Assembly: GCA_963578625.1 (NCBI GenBank)
Contig: CAUZEO010000023.1
Coordinates: 1 to 28,531, forward strand
DNA length: 28,531 nucleotides
Direction: 5' to 3'
From: CAUZEO01 sp963578625
GTDB taxonomy: Bacteria; Verrucomicrobiota; Kiritimatiellia; SLOV01
A program made the position numbers and the translations under genes. Each line of letters starts with the position of its first letter. The stretch's first letter is position 1. Under the pieces are notes generated by a model. The model did no database searches and was not told where the DNA came from. It saw only the letters and a list, made by a program, of their open reading frames with translations. Of the stretch, positions 15,831 to 23,783 are shown piece after piece.

Positions 15831-18383
15831 ATGGCAGAAGACCAACCGAATCTGGATTTTATCAATATAGAAGACGAAATGCGCCTGGCGTACATCGATT
15901 ACTCGATGAGCGTCATCGTGGGGCGCGCTCTGCCGGACGCGCGTGACGGGTTGAAACCGAGTAACCGGCGAATCCTCTATGCCATGGGCGTGGGCGGCTG
16001 GGTGCACAACCGGCCCTACGTCAAGTGCGCGCGGGTGGTCGGTGACGTCATCGGTAAATATCATCCGCACGGGGACCAGGCGGTGTACGACACGCTCGTC
16101 CGCATGGCCCAGGACTTCTCCTTGCGCGAGATGCTTATTGATGGACAGGGAAACTTCGGAAGTATCGATGGCGATCCGCCGGCGGCGTACCGGTACACGG
16201 AGAGCAGGTTGCGGCCGATCGCAGAGGAGATGCTGGCGGATATCGACAAGCGCACCGTCGATATGCAGCCCAATTTCGACGAGCGGGAAACCGAACCGAC
16301 GGTACTCCCGGCGCGCGTCCCGAATCTCCTGGTAAATGGAAGCACCGGAATCGCGGTGGGTATGGCGACAAACATGCCACCTCACAATCTGCGCGAAATC
16401 ATCGACGGAATCGTCCATCTCATCGATCATCCCGATGCGCAGATCGTCGACCTGATGCAATTCGTAAAAGGTCCCGATTTCCCAACCGGCGCGACGATTC
16501 AAGGCGTCCAGGCGATCCGTAACATGTACGAAACCGGGCGCGGCCTGATTCGCATGCGCGGGGAGGCGGAAATCGATGAGGCGCGCGACGGCAGGCCCAT
16601 CATCATCGTGCGCTCCATCCCCTATGCGGTCAACAAGGCGACGCTGATCGAAAAAATCGCCCAACTTGCAAACGAGCGGAAGATCGAGGGGATCTCCGAT
16701 ATTCGAGACGAGTCCTCGAAGGAGGGCATTCGCATCGTCATCGAGTTGAAGCGAAACTCGATGCCCAACGTGGTCCTCAACAACATCCAAAAGCATTCCC
16801 AGCTCTCCACCACCTTCGGCGCGATTATGCTGGCGCTCGACAAAGACCGCCCCAAAGTGATGAACCTCAAAGAGCTGATGATATGCTTCATCGATCACCG
16901 GTTCGAGGTCATCACGCGGAGAACAAACTTTGACCTGGAGAAATCCGAAGCCCGCGCTCATGTGCTGGAAGGGCTCCGCATTGCGATGGCCCATCTCGAC
17001 GATGTGGTCAAAGTCATTCGAGACGCAAAGAATCGCGACGAGGCGAGGGCACAATTAATCGAAAGCTTCACTCTTTCCGTGATCCAGGCGAATGCGATCC
17101 TCGAAATGCGGTTATACCAGTTGACGGGACTGGAGCAGGACAAGATTGAAAATGAGTACAAAGAAGTGCTGGACCGCATCGCCTACCTGAAAGATCTGCT
17201 GTCCGACGATCAGAAACTGTACGGTGTTATGAAGGACGACCTGCTGGAGATCCGCGAGAAGTATGGTGGAGAACGGCGGACCGAAATATTTCCGGACGAA
17301 GGAGAGCTTAATATTGAAGATCTTCTCGCCGATACACCCTGGGTGATTACCCTGTCCCGTTCCGGGTACATTAAGCGAGTGGCGCTGGAAACGTACCACG
17401 AGCAGCGGCGCGGCGGAAAAGGGGTCCAGGGGATGAATACCAAGGACGAGGACTACGTCGAAAAGGTTTTCACCGCCTCTACGCATGACGTCATGCTTTT
17501 CTTCACCTCCAAGGGTCGGGTGTATTGGAAGAAAGCATACGAGATTCCGGAATCGAGCCGGGCCGCGCGCGGAAAGGCCCTGGTCAACTTTCTTGAGGTC
17601 GGGCCGGAGGAGTCGATCGCGGACCTCCTGTGTATCCGGGAGTTTTCGGAGGACCGGTACCTCGTCATGGCCACCAAAGACGGGGTGGTCAAGAAGACCC
17701 GACTCAGCGCTTTCCGAAACATCCGCGCGGGCGGCATCATCGCGGTCGCGGTGGATGAAGACGACTTGCTGATCGGCATTCGCCTCACCAGCGGGGAGGA
17801 CGAGTTGGTTTTGTCTACGCGAAGAGGCATGAGTATTCGATTTGAGGAGACGCAACTCAGGGACCAGGGACGCGCCACGCGAGGGGTCCGGGGCATTTCT
17901 CTCGCTAAGACGACCGACGACCGAGTGGTGAATATCACCGTGGTGAATCACGAAGGGTCGTTCCTTACCGTCACGGAAAACGGGTACGGGAAGCGAACCC
18001 GTTTCGATGAATACCGTTTTCAAAAACGTGGCGGCAAGGGAGTGATTGCCATCCGAACGTCTGTCCGGAACGGAATGGTCGTCGGCGCGTATGCGGTGCA
18101 GGACACCGATGCGATCATGCTGATAACGGAAGGGGGACAGACGGTACGAATGCCGGTGGGCGATCTTCGGATCATCAGCAGAAATACGCAAGGAGTGCGG
18201 CTGATCTCCCTTGCTAAAGGCGACCGGCTCGTTTCTGCGACCATTATAGCGGCTGAAGAGGAAATTGAAATTCCGCAGGACGAAGACGAAGGAGAAAGCG
18301 TGGCTCAGGATTCGGTAGAAAGCCCTGAGGAAGACGCAGGCGAAAGCCCGGCGCAGGATCCGGAAGAACCCGCCTCCGAGTAA
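15831..18383 (+). CDS. gyrA: DNA gyrase subunit A
   Basis: DNA-cleaving subunit of gyrase, 850 residues. The catalytic tyrosine is Y122 (AAYRYTESRL), in exact register with E. coli numbering. The quinolone-resistance region reads GKYHPHGDQAVYDTLVRMAQ, so position 83 is Gln instead of the usual Ser, while D87 is kept. A GyrA box QRRGGKG at residues 525-531, in the C-terminal wrapping domain, marks this as gyrase and not topoisomerase IV ParC. The protein ends in a strongly acidic tail of about 40 residues (DEDEGES..., ESPEEDAGES...). AAGGGA precedes the ATG at 15831, 27 bases after gyrB, so the two form an operon. Its stop is 12 bases from the convergent FHA gene. Confidence 0.97.
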   Translation: MAEDQPNLDFINIEDEMRLAYIDYSMSVIVGRALPDARDGLKPSNRRILYAMGVGGWVHNRPYVKCARVVGDVIGKYHPHGDQAVYDTLVRMAQDFSLREMLIDGQGNFGSIDGDPPAAYRYTESRLRPIAEEMLADIDKRTVDMQPNFDERETEPTVLPARVPNLLVNGSTGIAVGMATNMPPHNLREIIDGIVHLIDHPDAQIVDLMQFVKGPDFPTGATIQGVQAIRNMYETGRGLIRMRGEAEIDEARDGRPIIIVRSIPYAVNKATLIEKIAQLANERKIEGISDIRDESSKEGIRIVIELKRNSMPNVVLNNIQKHSQLSTTFGAIMLALDKDRPKVMNLKELMICFIDHRFEVITRRTNFDLEKSEARAHVLEGLRIAMAHLDDVVKVIRDAKNRDEARAQLIESFTLSVIQANAILEMRLYQLTGLEQDKIENEYKEVLDRIAYLKDLLSDDQKLYGVMKDDLLEIREKYGGERRTEIFPDEGELNIEDLLADTPWVITLSRSGYIKRVALETYHEQRRGGKGVQGMNTKDEDYVEKVFTASTHDVMLFFTSKGRVYWKKAYEIPESSRAARGKALVNFLEVGPEESIADLLCIREFSEDRYLVMATKDGVVKKTRLSAFRNIRAGGIIAVAVDEDDLLIGIRLTSGEDELVLSTRRGMSIRFEETQLRDQGRATRGVRGISLAKTTDDRVVNITVVNHEGSFLTVTENGYGKRTRFDEYRFQKRGGKGVIAIRTSVRNGMVVGAYAVQDTDAIMLITEGGQTVRMPVGDLRIISRNTQGVRLISLAKGDRLVSATIIAAEEEIEIPQDEDEGESVAQDSVESPEEDAGESPAQDPEEPASE

Positions 18384-18395
18384 GAGACGGCGCTA

Positions 18396-18977
18396 TTAAC
18401 TATCCTGCGAAGGGGACCGCTTAATGCGGATCGCGGTCTTTTTCGAAGCTGCCAACTTTCGTTTCCGCAATGCCGGCTTTCGTTTCGAGGCATCGGACGG
18501 CTGCGCGGCTTCATCAACGGTTGGATCTTTCGAACCAGGTTGCGGTTCTTCTGATTCCTCGGGGGCCCCAATCGCCTTCGCTTCTTCCGGCGCAGTTTCA
18601 TCGACTATTTCACGGAGGATGGTGCTGTACCCTTTTCCGTGGTCGAATTCGTCCTGCATTTTCAGGACCGCGGTGTTGGCGCCGGTCGTCTCTTCGTCCC
18701 CTTCGTACACAAAAATGGAGGATCCGGCCCGAATTTTATCGCCCACTCGAAGCAGGTGAATGTCTATTGCCCGGTCGTTTACGAATGTCCCGTTTTTGGA
18801 TTTGAGATCTTTGATATAAAAATCCCCGTCCCAGAAACGAATCCCGCAGTGGACCCGGGAAGCTTTTTCGTCTAGGATCAGGACATCCGCATCAGCGCTG
18901 CGGCCGATCGTGAGCGCCTTTTCCGTGAGCTCAATGCTTTTCTGCTCACCCCGTTTGTTTCGATAATTTAATCTCAT
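18396..18977 (-). CDS. FHA-domain protein with charged C-terminal tail
   Basis: This 193-residue cytoplasmic protein has an N-terminal forkhead-associated domain, a phosphothreonine-binding module. The signature residues are G25-R26, S40 with H43, and N62-G63 (KSKNGTFVN). After the domain (about residue 95) comes a segment QDEFDHGKGYSTILREIVDE that may be a docking or phosphorylated element, then an acidic/Pro region (about 130-165) and a Lys/Arg/Ala-rich tail (about 165-193). The tail resembles basic nucleic-acid-binding tails, but this is inference. No Ser/Thr kinase is in the window, so the partner is unknown. It is 39 bases downstream of the epimerase on the same strand, so it could be the last gene of that transcript. 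Confidence 0.85.
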   Translation of the reverse strand: MRLNYRNKRGEQKSIELTEKALTIGRSADADVLILDEKASRVHCGIRFWDGDFYIKDLKSKNGTFVNDRAIDIHLLRVGDKIRAGSSIFVYEGDEETTGANTAVLKMQDEFDHGKGYSTILREIVDETAPEEAKAIGAPEESEEPQPGSKDPTVDEAAQPSDASKRKPALRKRKLAASKKTAIRIKRSPSQDS

Positions 18978-19016
18978 GCTACCGGTACTTCTTCGTTCCC
19001 GTGCACCCCAGGTCCC

Positions 19017-19985
19017 TTAGACTGCCCCTTTGCGGAGCAAAGATTGGAAGTACTGTATTGTTAATTCAAGCCCCTGATCAAGGTCCATTTTGGGAGCCCA
19101 TCCCAGAATTTCCCTGGCTCGGGCTATATCGGGTTGTCGAACTTTCGGGTCATCGACCGGAAGGTCTTCGAAAATGATCTCACAATTCGAATTGCAAAGC
19201 CGGTTGATTCTCTCCGCAAACTCCAGGACGGTCATTTCCGAGGGATTCCCGATATTTACCGGAAGTGGCTCCGAACTCATTGCCAGCCGGAAGATTCCGT
19301 CGATCAGATCGGAGACAAAACAGAAGCTCCTTGTCTGGCTGCCGTCTCCAAAAACGGTGATCGGTTCCTTGTTCAGTGCCTGCATCACGAAAGTTGGCAC
19401 AACTCGGCCATCCCTCGGCCGCATCCTTGGCCCGTAGGTATTGAAAATCCGCACAATCCTCGTCTCCAGCCCGTGATATCTCTGATAGGCCATGACCATG
19501 GATTCTGCGAATCGCTTGGCTTCATCGTACACCCCGCGTGGACCGATCGGATTCACATTTCCCCAGTAGGTTTCCGGCTGGGGGTGCACCAGCGGATCGC
19601 CATAAACTTCCGAGGTACTCGCGAGCACCAAGGTTGCCTTTTTGGCGCGTGCCAGCCCCAGGCACTTGTGCGTCCCCAGCGCTCCGACTTTCAAAGTTTG
19701 AATCGGGAATTCCAAGTAATCAAAGGGACTTGCCGGGGAAGCGAAGTGAAAAATGTAATCTACCGGACCGGGCAGATACAGGTATTCGGAGATGTCCTGC
19801 TTGATGAAATGAAACTGCTCGTTCCCCGCAAAATGTTCGATATTGGCAACGTTGCCGGTGATCAGATTGTCGATGGCAATGACGCGGTGTCCTTCGGCAA
19901 GTAGTCGGTCCGACAAGTGGGAACCGAGAAATCCAGCTCCGCCGGTCACAACGGATGTGAATTGTGTCTTGTTTTTCTCACTCAT
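19017..19985 (-). CDS. UDP-glucuronate decarboxylase-like NAD-dependent epimerase/dehydratase
   Basis: This 322-residue extended short-chain dehydrogenase has the NAD-binding GGAGFLG at 15-21 and the catalytic S-T-S-E-V-Y-G and Y153-x-x-x-K157 (GVYDEAKRFAE). The segment GDGSQTRSFCFVSDL and the YDEAKR form around the catalytic Tyr are characteristic of UDP-xylose synthases, which oxidise and decarboxylate UDP-glucuronate to UDP-xylose. The product would be an activated pentose for extracellular polysaccharide, consistent with the exosortase and CapK-like neighbours. A dTDP-glucose dehydratase or UDP-glucose epimerase is less likely. It lies 60 bases downstream of the EpsI gene on the same strand. 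The start ATG has no obvious ribosome site. Confidence 0.85.
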   Translation of the reverse strand: MSEKNKTQFTSVVTGGAGFLGSHLSDRLLAEGHRVIAIDNLITGNVANIEHFAGNEQFHFIKQDISEYLYLPGPVDYIFHFASPASPFDYLEFPIQTLKVGALGTHKCLGLARAKKATLVLASTSEVYGDPLVHPQPETYWGNVNPIGPRGVYDEAKRFAESMVMAYQRYHGLETRIVRIFNTYGPRMRPRDGRVVPTFVMQALNKEPITVFGDGSQTRSFCFVSDLIDGIFRLAMSSEPLPVNIGNPSEMTVLEFAERINRLCNSNCEIIFEDLPVDDPKVRQPDIARAREILGWAPKMDLDQGLELTIQYFQSLLRKGAV

Positions 19986-20045
19986 GGATTGTCACACATA
20001 GAATCTACCACGCTCTCCCTGCGAGAACGCGGTTTCTTTTGGCGC

Positions 20046-20807
20046 CTAATACTTTTCAACGGCCATTGAGGGGTACAATTCCGCCACGATCTGCCTGATT
20101 TCGTCCTGGTGGTCGTCCGACTCCAGGTTGCGTTGGCCATTCACGGAGATGTATGCCCACCGATGGGATACGTTTCGCATGACGCGGTCCGCGGCCATCC
20201 AGAACATTCGCATATGATGATAAGGCGTCTCCCGGTCTTTTCCGACGAACCAGTACGCATAATAGCTGCCCCCCTTAACGGTTTGGCCGTGCTCGTTCTG
20301 GCCTTGGTATTCCAGTTCAAGAACCATGACTTGCAACGGATCCCGGCCCTCAATGGGAACGTCGATGACGTGGGAGCCGACGAGATTGCTTCCCTGGCCG
20401 GTGAGGCACTGCTCGGGCCGGTGAATGCTTCCACGCTCCTTGCCGCTCATAACGATGGAAGCACTTACACTTCGGCCGGTCGCATGGTTATATTTCATTT
20501 TCAACATCCCGGTATCCTTCGGCAGGAGATCATACTCAGACTTCGACATGTCGTTCAGATTTCCTCCGCATTCCGGGCAGGTGTCGGGGTCTGCGATCTC
20601 CGATAGAATGACGGGCACATTTCTGTGTCCTTTTTCATGGCAGTACTTGATCTGCGAGCCACCCCACTCCCCGAGTTTCTCGGGCAACTTGACCTGGATG
20701 CCGGCTTCATTGGTGAGGGAAACGTCCACCGAGAATGCAAGCGCCAGCGACGTCATCACCATCAGGATGAGGACGACGAAATAGGGCCTGAAAATGTGTT
20801 TTTCCAT
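20046..20807 (-). CDS. Exosortase-associated EpsI family protein (copy 1)
   Basis: This 253-residue protein is anchored by one N-terminal membrane helix (about 8-27), with the rest outside the cytoplasm. EpsI-domain proteins accompany exosortases in exopolysaccharide-linked sorting; their biochemical role is unclear. The domain signature is SIHRPEQCLTGQG (127-139), with C134. Near the N-terminus there are three cysteines, C56 (KYCHEKGH) and C77-P-E-C80-GG, which could form a metal site with a fourth ligand such as H57 or H61. The start at ATG 20807 is set by AAGGAGG ten bases upstream; the TTG nine bases earlier is too close to that site. It overlaps the exosortase gene by 46 bases, which implies translational coupling. 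Confidence 0.85.
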   Translation of the reverse strand: MEKHIFRPYFVVLILMVMTSLALAFSVDVSLTNEAGIQVKLPEKLGEWGGSQIKYCHEKGHRNVPVILSEIADPDTCPECGGNLNDMSKSEYDLLPKDTGMLKMKYNHATGRSVSASIVMSGKERGSIHRPEQCLTGQGSNLVGSHVIDVPIEGRDPLQVMVLELEYQGQNEHGQTVKGGSYYAYWFVGKDRETPYHHMRMFWMAADRVMRNVSHRWAYISVNGQRNLESDDHQDEIRQIVAELYPSMAVEKY

Positions 20808-21784
20808 TTTGCCCAAACCTCCTTAAAATTTGTGCTCAAGAGGCCGCCGACGGCCACCATGAGTCCGATGGCTACCGCGAATACAACATACCCGGAATAG
20901 TCGTGGTACAGCCCGGTGGCAACATCCTGCCCCAAGGTCTCCGCAACAAGCGCCACCGTCGTTATCCGCGCAATATTTCCCGCAATAGCCAGGGGAATAC
21001 AGCAGAGGAACAGGATCCATTTTTTCGAGAGCGTCGGCATGACCAGATACGCATAGACTGCGGTGAGCGCTGTCATCGCCATCAGCGATCTCAAGCCGCT
21101 ACACGGATCCGCCACGTCGAAATTGAACCCATCGCCGGGTGCGGAATCATACCCTCCTCCCGCAGCGGAAAAGATCCGCGATCCGGAACGCTCGGCTGCA
21201 ATTCCAAGACCGTTCAATACCGAGGTAGAGCAGATTGTCATCAGGATCCGAAGCGGGAACGTCAAATCATCTAGAAAGTTCAGCGGCACACAGAAAACAA
21301 GAAACACGGCTGGAAAAGTGAGAAGCTTGGCAACTTTCCACCCGTAGAGATAAAACGGAATACTCCAGATTACGCCAATCAACGCGAACAGAGAAAGCCG
21401 TGGGTGCTGCGATTTCGCGCCGAGCCAATGGAGCAGTAGCGCCAAGACGAGGCACGCCAGCCCCAACTTGCTGATATACTTGTCGGCTTTAAACAGATCG
21501 TCCCGCCGATACCAGATGACGTAGAGGCTCACCAGCGGAATCAGCCAGCCATGACTGTAATCCGCGGAACCGAAGCTAATGCTGGAATCCCCCCAGCGAA
21601 ACACCATCCATGAAATCACGGAGCGTCCGAATGCCGCCGCATCCGCGGTGTTGCCCTGCAGATGAAACAGCACGTAAATCAAACCGACCATGCCGGATGC
21701 AAGGCCGATTTTCACCAAATCTGAGCGCTGTAACGAGGCAAGACGCCATCGCTCATTCCAGAATAGATCTTGTGTGCGCTCCAT
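20762..21784 (-). CDS. Exosortase (canonical, catalytically intact)
   Basis: Multi-pass inner-membrane cysteine protease/transpeptidase-like enzyme, expected to recognise C-terminal sorting signals (PEP-CTERM type) and to process or transfer those proteins at the periplasmic face. The 340 residues contain about eight hydrophobic segments. The exosortase triad is present: C228 in ADPCSGLRSL, R273 in IPLAIAGNIARITTVAL and H294 in GLYHDYSGY. A central conserved block reads QHPRLSLFALIGVIWSIPFYLYGW, then FCVPLNFLDDLTFPLRIL. The C-terminus is a hydrophilic GPISSSSS. A good promoter lies just upstream. The gene is coupled to EpsI copy 1. The subfamily type cannot be named from the sequence alone, and no sorting substrate is encoded in the window. 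Confidence 0.9.
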   Translation of the reverse strand: MERTQDLFWNERWRLASLQRSDLVKIGLASGMVGLIYVLFHLQGNTADAAAFGRSVISWMVFRWGDSSISFGSADYSHGWLIPLVSLYVIWYRRDDLFKADKYISKLGLACLVLALLLHWLGAKSQHPRLSLFALIGVIWSIPFYLYGWKVAKLLTFPAVFLVFCVPLNFLDDLTFPLRILMTICSTSVLNGLGIAAERSGSRIFSAAGGGYDSAPGDGFNFDVADPCSGLRSLMAMTALTAVYAYLVMPTLSKKWILFLCCIPLAIAGNIARITTVALVAETLGQDVATGLYHDYSGYVVFAVAIGLMVAVGGLLSTNFKEVWAKWKNTFSGPISSSSS

Positions 21785-21808
21785 TTTCGACCCAACTTTG
21801 AACCTGCC

Positions 21809-21837
21809 ACCCTACCAGAAATTGTCCTCTGCGTCAA
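21809..21837 (-). promoter_or_regulatory. Candidate sigma70-type promoter for the exosortase-EpsI pair
   Basis: On the minus strand, TTGACG (-35, 21832-21837), 17 bases, TAGGGT (-10, 21809-21814). Transcription would start near 21802, giving a very short leader before the ATG at 21784. It supports independent expression of the downstream module from the upstream one. Confidence 0.45.
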
Positions 21838-21910
21838 TTCTCCGGATGCCCTTCAACCCCTTTTCGTCGAGGCGGTTACGTATCGGACCAAGGGCTCGGA
21901 GCCACGAAAA

Positions 21911-21934
21911 GAACGTGGCATTCAAGCCACATTC
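21911..21934 (-). terminator. Hairpin downstream of EpsI copy 2
   Basis: GAACGTGGC and GCCACATTC pair with one mismatch around a six-base loop (ATTCAA). It lies about 110 bases past the stop of EpsI copy 2 and before the next promoter. There is no strong T tract, so it is at best a weak terminator or an RNA-stabilising stem. Confidence 0.3.
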
Positions 21935-22042
21935 CGTACCAGGACCAGCAATTGAGACACTGGCCACCCGAAATAAGTTCGAAGGGATTACGATTTTAGC
22001 AAGATTCGGGCCTGCTGAGGTGGTCTGACGAGTATCAGGCCT

Positions 22043-22792
22043 CTAGGGTTGAATCATGGGATAAAAACCCCTCAGGAATTCGCGGACGGTATCCAGGTGG
22101 TCGTCATTGGAGGGGTTTCGGAGGCCGGATACGGAAACGTAAGCCCACCGGTTGGCCGAGGCATGAAGGACTTTGTCGGCCGCCATCCAAACCATGCGTT
22201 CCGCATGGTGGGGGGTTTCGTGCCGTTTTCCGGCAAACCAGTAGGCATAATATGCAAAATACTGGCCAATCGCGCCCGAGGGCATGCGGCCCTGCTGGGT
22301 CAGATCCAGGAGCATAACCTTCAGGGTCTTATCCTCACCAGCGGGCAGGCGCATGATTCGGTCGCCGACGATTTCGCTGCCGCCACCGGTCAGACACACC
22401 TGGGGCCGGTGGATGCTGGATCGCTGTTTCCCACTCAATACGATCGATGCGGTAATGACTCGGCCTTCCGGGTTTGTGTACCGCTTTTTCCGCATGACCG
22501 TGTCGCCCGGCAACTGGATGAGCTCGAGCCAGGAAGCCGTTTCAAGCGGTCGGCCGCAATCGGGGCAGTCTCTCTCGCCATTCAATTCGCTTACCAGGAG
22601 CGTCCTGGGGGCCTCCTTGTCGGTGCAATAAAGGATTTCGTCCCCGTGCCAGTCTCCCACTTGGTCGGGGAGGTCAAGGAGGACAGGAGAACTGTCGTCG
22701 AACTGGATGTCGACCGCCCAAATGAGGGCGGCTGCGCCTGCCATCAAGGTGATGAGAACAACGGAATAAGGCAATAATCTGGATGAACGCAT
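22043..22792 (-). CDS. Exosortase-associated EpsI family protein (copy 2)
   Basis: This 249-residue paralog of the EpsI gene at 20046-20807 has one N-terminal membrane helix (about 8-27) and an extracytoplasmic remainder. The signature SIHRPQVCLTGGG (126-138) carries C133. The cysteine arrangement of copy 1 is preserved: C56 (LYCTDKE) and C76-P-D-C79-G, although the histidines after the first Cys in copy 1 are absent, so a simple C3H site using those His is not conserved. Late blocks (YYAYWFAGKRHETPHHAERMVWMAADKVL, then NRWAYVSVSG) match copy 1 closely. It lies 43 bases after the pseudo-exosortase gene on the same strand and is probably co-transcribed with it. No clear ribosome site is seen at ATG 22792. 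Confidence 0.85.
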   Translation of the reverse strand: MRSSRLLPYSVVLITLMAGAAALIWAVDIQFDDSSPVLLDLPDQVGDWHGDEILYCTDKEAPRTLLVSELNGERDCPDCGRPLETASWLELIQLPGDTVMRKKRYTNPEGRVITASIVLSGKQRSSIHRPQVCLTGGGSEIVGDRIMRLPAGEDKTLKVMLLDLTQQGRMPSGAIGQYFAYYAYWFAGKRHETPHHAERMVWMAADKVLHASANRWAYVSVSGLRNPSNDDHLDTVREFLRGFYPMIQP

Positions 22793-22835
22793 GGAATCGG
22801 GGTGTTTTGAACCCTATGTCAGGTCCAGGAATGGG

Positions 22836-23783
22836 TCAAGATAGGCGACCGGCATGCAGGAGTTCCAGCGGGTTGAAGCGGCGAACCAGAACCGCAAACA
22901 GCGAGACAATAGCAATCGAAGCCACCGTCAACAACAGGGTGAGAACGTGGGCGAATAACCAGTCAACCGCCCCTTGGCCAATGGCTCCCGCGACCAGTCC
23001 CAAGGTGACTGTGAGAAGCACACTGGCAAGAAAATAGGCGGGAATCGCACAGCAAAACACGAAGAACTGCCTCGTAATGCCTCGCTGCGTAAGGTTTCCG
23101 ACCGCGGCGGCAACAGCCAAACAGAGAAGCACGACACCCAGCCCGGCGGCGGTGCCTTGCAGCTCAAGCCTGTATCCGCCCGGCTCGACAGAGAGAATAA
23201 CCGTTCCCTTCGTGACGCACTCCATTCCAAGGCCGTTCATGATCAGGGCGGCAGTCTTCGACACCAACATGCGAACTTTGAAAACGAACCCGTCGAGGAA
23301 GTTTAGCGGAACGCAAAATATCAAGTACGAACAGGGAAAGATCAACAAGCGCGCGACGCCCCATCCATAAAGAAACAGGGGAATGGACCAAAGAATAAAA
23401 ATGAAGGACAGCAACGAGAGTCGCGGGTGTTCTGTAATGACACCAACCCAATGAGCAAAAATGCTCAGGACAATGCAAAACCAACCGAACATGCACGTTT
23501 TTTTAGTCGCGGCACGCAGCGCGACGCGGCGTTTCCAGACGATCCACAATGACACAGCGGGCACCAACACAGAAAATATCTGGTAGACGTGTCCGTAGGT
23601 CCGCCGTCCGGTTTTCCAACGGGTGATCATCCATTCGAGCGCCGATCTTGTCTCGTCATCCGTGAAATAAATCTGCCCAAACCGGTAATATAGAAGATAA
23701 ACGAATCCGATGATCAGCGCGCCCATTGCAATGGGCGGCGCGTCGGCCCGTGAGATTCGCAATCGTTGTAGAACATTATCCAT
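22836..23783 (-). CDS. Exosortase-like membrane protein lacking the catalytic triad (pseudo-exosortase)
   Basis: This 315-residue multi-pass membrane protein is homologous to the exosortase at 20762-21784. The central block is nearly shared (EHPRLSLLSFIFILWSIPLFLYGW, then FCVPLNFLDGFVFKVRML, then NGLGM). By eye alignment, the catalytic Cys (C228 in the active copy) corresponds to A212 in QGTAAGLG. The Arg (R273) corresponds to L257. The His (H294) corresponds to A278, with a His shifted to 279. The frame is intact with normal codon texture, so this is not a decaying gene. ATG 23783 overlaps the upstream HAD gene by eight bases (ATGGATAA), suggesting coupling; an ATG at 23825 would extend it by 14 residues. 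It is followed by its own EpsI gene. It probably acts as a scaffold, regulator or binding protein, not a peptidase. Confidence 0.8.
   Translation of the reverse strand: MDNVLQRLRISRADAPPIAMGALIIGFVYLLYYRFGQIYFTDDETRSALEWMITRWKTGRRTYGHVYQIFSVLVPAVSLWIVWKRRVALRAATKKTCMFGWFCIVLSIFAHWVGVITEHPRLSLLSFIFILWSIPLFLYGWGVARLLIFPCSYLIFCVPLNFLDGFVFKVRMLVSKTAALIMNGLGMECVTKGTVILSVEPGGYRLELQGTAAGLGVVLLCLAVAAAVGNLTQRGITRQFFVFCCAIPAYFLASVLLTVTLGLVAGAIGQGAVDWLFAHVLTLLLTVASIAIVSLFAVLVRRFNPLELLHAGRLS

Noticed and set aside
15555..17054. A 499-codon open frame antisense to gyrB/gyrA
   Set aside because: It lies wholly within well-identified gyrase genes on the other strand and its His/Val/Arg-rich translation has no recognisable domain; it is a reading-frame shadow of GC-rich coding sequence.
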